The translations under genes and the position numbers were made by a program. Below, piece after piece: positions 1-6,179 of a stretch of 9,643 nucleotides of DNA (its first letter is position 1; each line of letters starts with the position of its first letter). The DNA lies in NCBI GenBank assembly GCA_002299495.1, contig DBNZ01000049.1, forward strand, positions 1 through 9,643. The letters are read 5' to 3'. The stretch comes from Methylococcaceae bacterium UBA659. GTDB taxonomy: Bacteria > Pseudomonadota > Gammaproteobacteria > Methylococcales > Methylomonadaceae. Under the pieces are notes generated by a model. It saw nothing but the letters and a program-made list of their open reading frames with translations. It was not told the origin of the DNA and did not search any database.

Positions 1-904
1 CTACCAAAGCTAAATAATCGATGGCCCCCAACGGCTTGGCGCATAATTCTGCAAATTGCACCACGACCACATCGCCATAAGTTGCCGAAAGCGTTAGTTT
101 GTGTTGAAAAACATCTAAAACAAGCGGTTTTAGTTCACTATTACCCGCAAGTTGCCGGTATTTTTTCAAAATAAATTCGGGCTCATGTTTGTCCAATGGA
201 AAATAATACACTTCGACCTGTCGATTTAACGCTGACCGGTAATCCATTTGGGTGTTCAATTCGATGATATTGGCGTAGTCAGACAACAGTTTTTCGAAAA
301 ATTGAAGCTGCTCTTTTTGCAAGCCACCTTGATAAAGGTCCTTAGGATGGCGGTTTGAAGTGATGATGAGGACTACCCCTAACTCAAACAACTTGCTAAA
401 CAAACGCCCCAATATCATGGCATCGGCAATATCGGTGACATGAAACTCGTCAAAGCAGAGTATCCGATAAGAAATTTTAATTTTTTCCGCCAACGTTGAC
501 AGCGCGTCCCCGTTCCCCTGATGACGAAAATGGTGGATGTATTGATGTACCTCAATCATAAACACATCAAAGTGCACCCTTCGTTTAACCCCTACGGGAC
601 ACGCTTCATAAAACAAATTCATCAGCATTGACTTGCCTCTTCCCACATCACCAAAAATATATAGGCTTAAATTCCTAGAGCTTATGAAATGCTTAATAAA
701 AGGCCATCGTTTGCTTAGCGGCCTAACCCTGCACAGCTCATCCAATAAAAACTGCAACTGTTGCAAGGCCTTCCATTGGCTCGGGTCAAACGCTATTTTT
801 TGGGTTTCGACCAATTTCATGTAAGAACGCTGCAACCCCCCGCTGGAATGAAGCGCCTCGCTTTCAGGGACAAGCGACCCACTCTCTTTTGAAATATCCA
901 TCAT
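1..904 (-). CDS. zapE: ZapE/AFG1-family P-loop ATPase (3' end cut by window edge)
   Basis: This is an AFG1-like ATPase. The E. coli member ZapE associates with the Z-ring and is linked to cell division; mitochondrial Afg1 acts in protein quality control. I translated 301 residues in one open frame that runs off the left edge, so the C-terminus is missing. The Walker A motif GDVGRGKS is at residues 85-92, followed by RRVHFDVFM (about 108-116). Walker B LCFDEF is at 149-154 and is followed by HVTDIADAM. A sensor-1 TSNRHP and the family phrase DLYQGGLQ come next, all typical of AFG1 proteins. The start is the first of two adjacent ATGs (904 or 901), with GAGACGGG as a Shine-Dalgarno just upstream and an in-frame stop near 944. 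The N-terminal 30 residues are low in complexity and unlike the usual ERY-containing start. It diverges from lpxC. Family assignment is firm; the exact cellular role is inferred from homologues. Confidence 0.93.
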   Translation of the reverse strand, partial: MMDISKESGSLVPESEALHSSGGLQRSYMKLVETQKIAFDPSQWKALQQLQFLLDELCRVRPLSKRWPFIKHFISSRNLSLYIFGDVGRGKSMLMNLFYEACPVGVKRRVHFDVFMIEVHQYIHHFRHQGNGDALSTLAEKIKISYRILCFDEFHVTDIADAMILGRLFSKLFELGVVLIITSNRHPKDLYQGGLQKEQLQFFEKLLSDYANIIELNTQMDYRSALNRQVEVYYFPLDKHEPEFILKKYRQLAGNSELKPLVLDVFQHKLTLSATYGDVVVVQFAELCAKPLGAIDYLALV

Positions 905-956
905 GCCCGTCTCATGGTCGTTTTTTTTATTCGAGTTCAATAATCAATGCCTTAAA

Positions 957-968
957 GGGTAAATACCC
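957..968. repeat. 12-bp palindrome GGGTA-AA-TACCC
   Basis: The sequence GGGTAAATACCC has two perfect 5-bp arms around AA. It lies about 53 bp upstream of the zapE ATG and 88 bp upstream of the lpxC ATG. Its position between divergent genes fits an operator, but no regulator is known to bind it and a short palindrome can arise by chance. The palindrome is seen directly; operator function is a guess. Confidence 0.25.
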
Positions 969-1010
969 GCCCAGCCAAGCTTACAAGTTTACATTTCAAT
1001 GCATGGTTTA

Positions 1011-1019
1011 TGGTAACAT
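1011..1019 (+). promoter_or_regulatory. Candidate extended -10 promoter element for lpxC
   Basis: TGG followed by TAACAT (TGn plus a 4/6 match to TATAAT) lies 36 bp upstream of the lpxC ATG. TTTACA at 988-993 matches the -35 consensus 5/6, but the 20-bp spacing is too long for a normal sigma-70 promoter, so recognition would rest on the TGn extension. The implied leader is about 30 nt. Prediction by eye only. Confidence 0.3.
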
Positions 1020-1055
1020 TCGACGCTTTTCCCGCCCCGATTACGAGTTAAATTT

Positions 1056-1973
1056 ATGATTAAACAACGAACCTTAAAAAACACCATCAGGGCCACGGGC
1101 GTAGGTTTGCACACCGGTAAAAAAGTCTATTTGACTTTGCGCCCCGCCGACCCTGACACAGGCATAAGGTTCCGCCGGATTGACTTGAACAAACCTGTCA
1201 CCATTAAGGCTACCCCGGGCAATGTCGGGGAAACTACGCTTTCAACGACGTTAGTCGCAGGTGACGTCAAAATCTCCACTGTTGAACACTTGTTATCCGC
1301 TTTTGCCGGCTTAGGTATTGATAATGCAATCATCGATGTCAGCGCCGCCGAAGTGCCTATCATGGACGGCAGCGCGGGACCTTTCGTCTTTCTATTGCAA
1401 TCGGCCGGAGTAGAAGAGCAAGACCGCCCGAAGCGGTACATTCGTATCAAACACCGTGTCCGCGTTGAAGAAGGCGACAAGTGGGCCGCCTTTGAGCCAT
1501 TCGATGGTTTTAAAGTGACTTTTACTATCGATTTTGAACATCCTGCATTTGCCGAACATGTAAAAACCGCCACCATGGATTTTTCCTCGACCACATTCGT
1601 AAAAGAGGTCAGCAGGGCTAGGACTTTCGGCTTCATGAAAGACATCGATATGTTAAGAAAGAATAACTTAGCTTTAGGGGGGAGTCTTGATAATGCGATT
1701 GTTGTCGATGATCACAAAATTCTTAACGAGGATGGACTGCGTTGTGCCGATGAATTTGTCAAGCATAAAATCCTAGATGCCATTGGCGACCTTTACTTGC
1801 TAGGGCATAGCTTGATTGGCGCATTCACAGGCTATAAATCAGGCCATGGGTTAAATAACAAGCTGCTGCGCGCCTTGTTGGCAGATAAAACGGCATGGGA
1901 AATTGTCACTTTTGATGCAGAAGAAGAAGCGCCCATCTCATTCATGCGTTCCACTCAAACTTCCAAACCATAG
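1056..1973 (+). CDS. lpxC: UDP-3-O-acyl-N-acetylglucosamine deacetylase LpxC
   Basis: LpxC is the zinc deacetylase that commits UDP-3-O-acyl-GlcNAc to lipid A synthesis in the cytoplasm. The 305-residue product matches the E. coli length and starts with the family phrase RTLKNTIRATGVGLHTG. Catalytic features are all present one residue earlier than in E. coli: E77-H78 in STVEHL, zinc ligands H237 and D241 in HKILDAIGDL, and the catalytic H264 in SGHGLNNK. The substrate-site phrase VPIMDGSAGPF and the segment ARTFGF are also intact. The start is an ATG with a weak CGAG Shine-Dalgarno 8 nt upstream. It stands alone on the plus strand, divergent from zapE and convergent with dciA (17 bp apart), so it is not directly behind ftsZ as in many gammaproteobacteria. 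In E. coli LpxC is degraded by FtsH; an FtsH is encoded 1.1 kb away. Identification is certain. Confidence 0.99.
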   Translation: MIKQRTLKNTIRATGVGLHTGKKVYLTLRPADPDTGIRFRRIDLNKPVTIKATPGNVGETTLSTTLVAGDVKISTVEHLLSAFAGLGIDNAIIDVSAAEVPIMDGSAGPFVFLLQSAGVEEQDRPKRYIRIKHRVRVEEGDKWAAFEPFDGFKVTFTIDFEHPAFAEHVKTATMDFSSTTFVKEVSRARTFGFMKDIDMLRKNNLALGGSLDNAIVVDDHKILNEDGLRCADEFVKHKILDAIGDLYLLGHSLIGAFTGYKSGHGLNNKLLRALLADKTAWEIVTFDAEEEAPISFMRSTQTSKP

Positions 1974-1990
1974 ATCTGGAACTTTTTCAT

Positions 1991-2440
1991 TTAATCCGTA
2001 GCCTTGCGCCTCAGGCCAACACTTAAGCTTTGTAAGGCTGCCTTTAGCTGTGGATCACTGATTTCGAGGCTATCATTTTCGATGGTCTCGACCACAGCTA
2101 ATGAGGGTATTTTGGGTTTGGCGGGAGGTTTTTTTAATACGCTATCAATCAGCTTAATATGCAAAGTTTCCAAAGGCTTTCCATAAAAAACCCCCACTTC
2201 TTTCCTAATTTCTTGGTTATAAAACCGCAATTGTGCCGCCCAAGCCGCTGAATCGGCATAGACCAGCAAACGCCTGTCAATGACAAAGGCATAGGCAACA
2301 TGTCCAGACAAGGCGGAAGGCAAGCTTTTCCTAACTATCTCCAATACTTTCTTATGGGCGTTTATTTGCCCCAACAATCCGGAAAGAACTGAATTTTGAA
2401 AATTTAACGGAGCCTTAAATTGGTCTTTTTGTTTTCGCAT
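1991..2440 (-). CDS. dciA: DciA-type replicative helicase loader (DUF721)
   Basis: The product is a 149-residue DUF721 protein. DciA is the ancestral bacterial loader or operator of the DnaB replicative helicase, in lineages without the phage-derived DnaC. A KH-like N-terminal domain (about residues 15-100) is recognisable from the pattern LLGQINAHKKVLEIVRKSLP, then DRRLLVYADSAAWAAQLRF and KPLETLHIKL. The C-terminal third is Pro/Lys- and Glu-rich and ends in a short amphipathic stretch, which matches the disordered tail of gammaproteobacterial DciA. The start ATG at 2440 has GGGAAAA a few bases upstream. It converges on lpxC, an arrangement I recall from pseudomonads. Family membership is well supported although the primary sequence is poorly conserved, and the helicase-loading role is inferred from homologues. 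Confidence 0.85.
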   Translation of the reverse strand: MRKQKDQFKAPLNFQNSVLSGLLGQINAHKKVLEIVRKSLPSALSGHVAYAFVIDRRLLVYADSAAWAAQLRFYNQEIRKEVGVFYGKPLETLHIKLIDSVLKKPPAKPKIPSLAVVETIENDSLEISDPQLKAALQSLSVGLRRKATD

Positions 2441-2564
2441 TATTTTCCCATTGTTTTCCCGTTTTTTTTCCTATGGAAAAGGCTATCCAAAAATTTTCTG
2501 ATACCCGTGCCTAAAGACCGCTTACAAAAGCCCATCTCACCATAACTCGATTAAAAATCGTTTC
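2441..2564. other. Divergent intergenic spacer between dciA and thpR
   Basis: A 124-bp A/T-rich spacer with pyrimidine-rich tracts (2461-2470). A possible sigma-70 promoter for dciA lies on the minus strand: TTGTAA (2527-2522), an 18-bp spacer and TATCAG (2503-2498), each a 4/6 match. A small inverted repeat CGATT-AAA-AATCG at 2548-2560 sits directly before the thpR ATG, where a Shine-Dalgarno would normally lie; none is evident there. All of these are weak, by-eye assignments. Confidence 0.55.
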
Positions 2565-3077
2565 ATGAAGCGCTTATTTTTCGGGCTTAAACCTAATGCA
2601 CCGGCACTCCGGCATTGTATGGGCATTTTAAAAGCGATCAAAAGCGACACTATCCGACCGATTCCTGTAGCCAACTTACACCTCACTTTGGTTTTTTTAG
2701 GGGCTATTGAACCCGCTACAGAAAGGGCGCTTATGGAAAGCGCCAGCACTATTCATATCCCAAACTTGTCGATAGTATTCGACCAGCTTAGCCATTGGGC
2801 TAAACCTCAAATACTCAGCCTTACATCAAACCAACCAAACCCAGAATTGCACACATTAGCGACACGACTGAAGTTAATTGCAAACGGCGTTGACATAACT
2901 TTAGATAAACGCCCTTATGTGCCCCATATAACGCTTGCTAAAAAAGTTAAGCACCGCATAACGGCAGCATTTGAGCCGTTCACTTGGCAAAGCGACGAAT
3001 TCTGTCTATTTGAGTCGATAACGACTGCAAACGGCGTAGTTTACCGAGTTTTAAAAAGCTGGCCCGCTTCCAGCTAA
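2565..3077 (+). CDS. thpR: RNA 2',3'-cyclic phosphodiesterase (LigT/ThpR, 2H family)
   Basis: ThpR-type 2H phosphoesterases open RNA 2',3'-cyclic phosphates to 2'-phosphates and can ligate tRNA halves in vitro. The 170-residue product starts with the family phrase MKRLFFGLKP. It carries both signature HxTx motifs, H39-L-T41 in NLHLTLVFLG and H121-I-T123 in YVPHITLAKK, so the active site looks intact. Length is close to E. coli ThpR (about 176). The ATG choice rests on the N-terminal family match rather than a ribosome site, because no Shine-Dalgarno is visible; a 13-bp inverted repeat sits there instead. The gene is divergent from dciA, and its stop is 6 bp from the convergent ftsH stop. Its last six codons also encode the hairpin that probably terminates the ftsH operon. 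The physiological role in bacteria is not settled. Confidence 0.95.
   Translation: MKRLFFGLKPNAPALRHCMGILKAIKSDTIRPIPVANLHLTLVFLGAIEPATERALMESASTIHIPNLSIVFDQLSHWAKPQILSLTSNQPNPELHTLATRLKLIANGVDITLDKRPYVPHITLAKKVKHRITAAFEPFTWQSDEFCLFESITTANGVVYRVLKSWPASS
3053..3075 (-). terminator. Rho-independent terminator of the mfnD-mfnF-ftsH operon
   Basis: Read on the minus strand, just past the ftsH stop, a perfect 6-bp stem AGCTGG/CCAGCT with a 7-nt loop (3057-3075) is followed at once by a T tract (about 3057-3053). On the plus strand the hairpin is followed by As, so it should act only on minus-strand transcripts. It lies wholly inside the last codons and stop of thpR. Stem and T tract are seen directly; termination is inferred. 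Confidence 0.55.
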
Positions 3078-3083
3078 AAAATG

Positions 3084-5024
3084 TTAACCCCATACCATCA
3101 ACATTTCTTCCCGACTCACCACTTCTTTTTCTTGCAATAATTCAGCCAATTTTTCTAACGCCGGCCGGTTAGACGTGATGATCCCCCGGGCGCGGGTTTC
3201 GCCTTCTTCGATCAAGGCTATAATTTCAGTGTCCAACATCCGTGCGGTTTCGTCACTGTAATTGCGGGATTCGGTCACTTCGCCGTCCAAAAACTGCAAT
3301 TGCTGACGCTTGCCATAAGTTAACGCGCCCATCTTTTTGCTCATCCCCAACACACAAACCATGTTACGGGCTATTTCGCTGGCTTTTTCCAAATCGTTTT
3401 GGGCGCCGGTGGAAATATTTCCTAGCACGGTTTGCTCGGCGATACGCCCCCCCATCAAGATGGCCATTTGATCTTTCAACTCATCTTCAGTGGATAAAAA
3501 CCGCTCTTCAACCGGCAATTGCAGGGTGAAACCCAACGCCGACACGCCCCTAGGGATAATGGAAATTTTATGCACCGGCTGGCCGGTAGGGACATGTTCG
3601 GCCACCAAGGCATGGCCGGCTTCGTGATAAGCCACGCGGCGTTTTTCATCTTTGTTCAAGACGCGGTTTTTCTTTTCAGGACCCGCCAAAATCCGGTCTA
3701 TGGCCGCTTCAAAATCATCCATTTGGATCATGTCATGGCCAAGACGGTTAGCGATGATGGCCGATTCATTGGCGATATTGGCCAAATCCGCGCCGACCAA
3801 ACCGGGTGTGCGCCTAGCTATGACGGCAATATCAATATTATTCGCTACGGTCATTTTTTTGGTGTGCAGCTTCAATATTTCGATCCTGTCCTGCAGGTCA
3901 GGCTTATCCACGACGATTTGGCGGTCAAAACGGCCTGCCCGCAGTAAAGCCTTATCGAGAATCTCCGGCCGATTGGTGGCGGCCATCACGGCAACCCCCG
4001 AGGATGGGTCAAAGCCATCCATTTCCGTCAAAATTTGGTTTAGGGTTTGTTCGCGCTCGTCATGACCGCCCAGGGTGACCGGGCCGCTACGGGACCGGCC
4101 AATGGCGTCCAGTTCGTCAATAAAAATGATGCACGGCGCCTTGCTGCGGGCTTGGTCAAACAACTCCCGTACCCTGGCCGCACCGACACCGACAAACAGC
4201 TCAATGAATTCAGAACCGCTGATGTTAAAAAACGGCACGCCCGCTTCGCCGGCCACGGCACGGGCCAACAACGTCTTGCCCGTGCCGGGGGGACCCACCA
4301 ACAACACCCCTTTGGGCATGCGCCCGCCCAGCTTATGAATTTTGTCCGGTGCTTTTAAAAATTCTATGGTTTCCCGCAGCTCTTGTTTGGCGCTATCGGC
4401 CCCCGCCACGTCATCAAAAGTAATTTTTGGTAACGAATCAGGATGGATGCGGGTTTTGTTCCCCAAATTCAAAAATCCATGCTGTGCACCGGTCATACGC
4501 CGCGCCATCCACGACCAAATGGCGACCAAAATCACTATGGGGATAACCCAGTTAAACAGCATATTGCCCAACCAACTTTCCCCGCTCCTAACCATGTATT
4601 CCACCTGGTTTTTTTGTAGCAGTTCGGCCAAATCCATCTGCCACAACGGCACCGTGACGAAAGCCTGCCCGGGTTGGCTTTCCACCTCTGGTTTCAACGT
4701 GCCAGAAATGAAACGCTCTGTGACTATCGCCTTATCAACCCTACCCTCGCCGACTAAACTCAGGAACCGGCTAAAAGGCATTTCATCTCGTCGTACTTCA
4801 TTGAAAGTACTGATAATACCCATGAACAGCAGAAACAATGCCACGAATGCCGCCAGCCGCCAGATACTGTTGGGCTTTTCGTCCTTAGGCTTGTGCAATT
4901 CAAGCCCCGGTTTAGCTGCTGTTGGACGACCCAGCAATTTCAACCCGTTAGTTTTGATTAAACCAAACAAGTCCATCAAAAACCGGGCAATACGGTCAAT
5001 TAAGTCTTTTTCTTGCTTATCCAT
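3084..5024 (-). CDS. ftsH: ATP-dependent zinc metalloprotease FtsH (with N-terminal extension)
   Basis: FtsH is a membrane-anchored hexameric AAA+ protease that degrades membrane proteins and some cytosolic regulators. The 646-residue product has transmembrane segments at about 54-74 and 155-175 around an 80-residue periplasmic part. Walker A GPPGTGKT is at 244-251, the pore motif FVG at 277-279 and Walker B IIFIDE at 299-304. Arginine fingers R362 and R365 lie in LLRAGRFDR. The zinc site HEAGH is at 467-471 and the third ligand D544 is in STGAQND, so both active sites are complete. Unlike E. coli FtsH, about 53 residues precede the first membrane segment; their first 33 look amphipathic. The start ATG has a strong AGAGGT Shine-Dalgarno 7 nt upstream. 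The gene follows mfnF by 51 bp on the same strand, not rlmE as for the main gammaproteobacterial ftsH, so it may be a second copy. Substrates are unknown. Confidence 0.97.
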   Translation of the reverse strand: MDKQEKDLIDRIARFLMDLFGLIKTNGLKLLGRPTAAKPGLELHKPKDEKPNSIWRLAAFVALFLLFMGIISTFNEVRRDEMPFSRFLSLVGEGRVDKAIVTERFISGTLKPEVESQPGQAFVTVPLWQMDLAELLQKNQVEYMVRSGESWLGNMLFNWVIPIVILVAIWSWMARRMTGAQHGFLNLGNKTRIHPDSLPKITFDDVAGADSAKQELRETIEFLKAPDKIHKLGGRMPKGVLLVGPPGTGKTLLARAVAGEAGVPFFNISGSEFIELFVGVGAARVRELFDQARSKAPCIIFIDELDAIGRSRSGPVTLGGHDEREQTLNQILTEMDGFDPSSGVAVMAATNRPEILDKALLRAGRFDRQIVVDKPDLQDRIEILKLHTKKMTVANNIDIAVIARRTPGLVGADLANIANESAIIANRLGHDMIQMDDFEAAIDRILAGPEKKNRVLNKDEKRRVAYHEAGHALVAEHVPTGQPVHKISIIPRGVSALGFTLQLPVEERFLSTEDELKDQMAILMGGRIAEQTVLGNISTGAQNDLEKASEIARNMVCVLGMSKKMGALTYGKRQQLQFLDGEVTESRNYSDETARMLDTEIIALIEEGETRARGIITSNRPALEKLAELLQEKEVVSREEMLMVWG

Positions 5025-5031
5025 TGTTTCG

Positions 5032-5037
5032 ACCTCT
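5032..5037 (-). promoter_or_regulatory. Strong ribosome binding site of ftsH
   Basis: AGAGGT on the minus strand, 7 nt before the ftsH ATG, is the clearest Shine-Dalgarno in the window. It supports the long N-terminal form of FtsH rather than an internal start near the first membrane segment. Confidence 0.75.
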
Positions 5038-5075
5038 GCTGGAAATTCTCGTTGTTTTTAGTCAATCGCTTATGG

Positions 5076-6179
5076 TTACTGGTCTGCTGCATGGCCATCA
5101 GGGTTTAGTCCGTTTGCGTTGCACACCCCTGTTTTACCCCCTACCGCCAACCAGACGGCCAGCGCAGCCGCCGGCGCACAATCGGCCACATCCATAGTGG
5201 ATGCAGGGAATTGACCCGTAACCGATGCGTTAAAATCCAGATACGGGCAACCCAATTGCCCCGCCATTTGCTTGGCCAGAAACCGCCCAACTCCCGCCCC
5301 TATTACCGGAACACCATCGCATTCGCTGGAGGTTAAAATCAGGTTACAACTACGCCGGATTTTTTCCAGTTGCTGGCTCCGAAGATTTCCAGCTAATCTG
5401 CGCCACCTTGGCAACTCTGCTGCCACAAAATCACAACCGACCATCCGCGCCAAACGTTTAGCGCTGGCCAACCCGGTCTTTTCACCTCCATCGGCAGGGC
5501 ACGTTTGGTCATGGGCTTCGTCCAGTTCGCCCGTCAACCGGTAGACGTCGGCCATGGTGGCAAAGTATTCCGCCATAACGCCGACTTCCCCCCCTTCATC
5601 AAGGACCGTCTGGGCAATAGCCATCACTGGAGTACGGATAATACCGGTATACACCAATTCTTGCGACAACAAACGTTGGTAATCGGTAAATCCTTGCGCT
5701 TTCACTTCACCGCCAGCCAATAACAAAATATCCGTGGTGGTGCTGCCAATATCGACAAATAATCCGTCGCCGAATTTTTGCGCGGCAAAACTGGCGCTCG
5801 CCAACCAATTGCTGGATGCAATCAACGGATAATGCCTGGAAGTTACTTTTTCCAGCGGCAACAACCCCTGTTTCCCGGCAAAAACCCAAAGCTCGCACCC
5901 TATTAACAATTCCGTCATGGTGTTAAGGATTGCCTTGACCCCTTCATCCCGACTGGCGAACGCATCCACTAATTCGCCGGTCATGGTTATGGCGTGACGA
6001 TATTGGCTTGCGGTCAATTGCTTAACCATTTGCCGGACGGCTGTTTGCAACCGAGCTAAGCCTTGCCAAAGCGGGCACGGCCGCTGCAACACTTGGGTGA
6101 CTTCGCCGCATGGATTGCAGACAACCATCTTAATATGCGCCCCGCCAATATCCCAGCCTACGGTAGCTATAGCTTTCAT
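5076..6179 (-). CDS. MfnF-like / H4MPT-linked C1 transfer pathway protein (hydantoinase/oxoprolinase-like ASKHA fold)
   Basis: This 367-residue protein belongs to the group annotated as probable H4MPT-linked C1 transfer pathway protein. Its archaeal relative MfnF joins the aminomethylfuran and glutamyl-tyramine parts during methanofuran synthesis. Visible family signatures, in order, are VGWDIGGAHIK (7-17, phosphate loop 1), TMTGEL (65-70), SSNWLASA (122-129), VDIGSTTTD (142-150, phosphate loop 2), ELVYTGIIRTPV (174-185), AEYFATMADVYRLTGEL (203-219), ARMVGCD (244-250) and GAGVG (294-298). The two phosphate loops indicate an actin/hexokinase-type nucleotide fold. The start ATG overlaps the mfnD stop as ATGA, which supports translational coupling, and ftsH follows. 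The most likely role is in methylofuran assembly for formaldehyde oxidation. That role is transferred from methanogens; the bacterial substrate probably differs because methylofuran of Methylorubrum is reported to contain tyrosine rather than tyramine. Confidence 0.88.
   Translation of the reverse strand: MKAIATVGWDIGGAHIKMVVCNPCGEVTQVLQRPCPLWQGLARLQTAVRQMVKQLTASQYRHAITMTGELVDAFASRDEGVKAILNTMTELLIGCELWVFAGKQGLLPLEKVTSRHYPLIASSNWLASASFAAQKFGDGLFVDIGSTTTDILLLAGGEVKAQGFTDYQRLLSQELVYTGIIRTPVMAIAQTVLDEGGEVGVMAEYFATMADVYRLTGELDEAHDQTCPADGGEKTGLASAKRLARMVGCDFVAAELPRWRRLAGNLRSQQLEKIRRSCNLILTSSECDGVPVIGAGVGRFLAKQMAGQLGCPYLDFNASVTGQFPASTMDVADCAPAAALAVWLAVGGKTGVCNANGLNPDGHAADQ

Larger units (their letters stand above)
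905..1055. other. Divergent intergenic spacer between zapE and lpxC
   Basis: This 151-bp noncoding stretch must carry the 5' signals of both flanking genes. It holds an A/T tract next to the zapE start, a 12-bp perfect palindrome, and an extended -10-like element in front of lpxC (the last two listed separately). I found no convincing -35/-10 pair for zapE on the minus strand; TTGTAA and TATTTA are present but match consensus poorly. Confidence 0.7.

Noticed and set aside
633..824. Small plus-strand open frame of 63 codons
   Set aside because: It overlaps the Walker A region of the minus-strand zapE and has no supporting ribosome site or domain.
1213..1230. GC-rich hairpin CCCCG/CGGGG within lpxC
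   Set aside because: It is not followed by a T tract and lies in well-conserved coding sequence; probably fortuitous.
1127..1645. Open frame of 172 codons on the minus strand inside lpxC
   Set aside because: It lies opposite an intact lpxC with all catalytic residues, and the translation shows no recognisable domain; it is an antisense shadow.
1974..1990. Possible bidirectional terminator between lpxC and dciA
   Set aside because: The 17-bp gap has a short T run on the plus strand but no stable stem; only a weak CCA/TGG pairing around AGATCT was found.
4342..5061. Open frame of 239 codons on the plus strand opposite the ftsH N-terminus
   Set aside because: The ftsH frame is fully supported by motifs, while the antisense product is Ser/Asn-rich without a family match. 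The same applies to the frames at 3242-4358.
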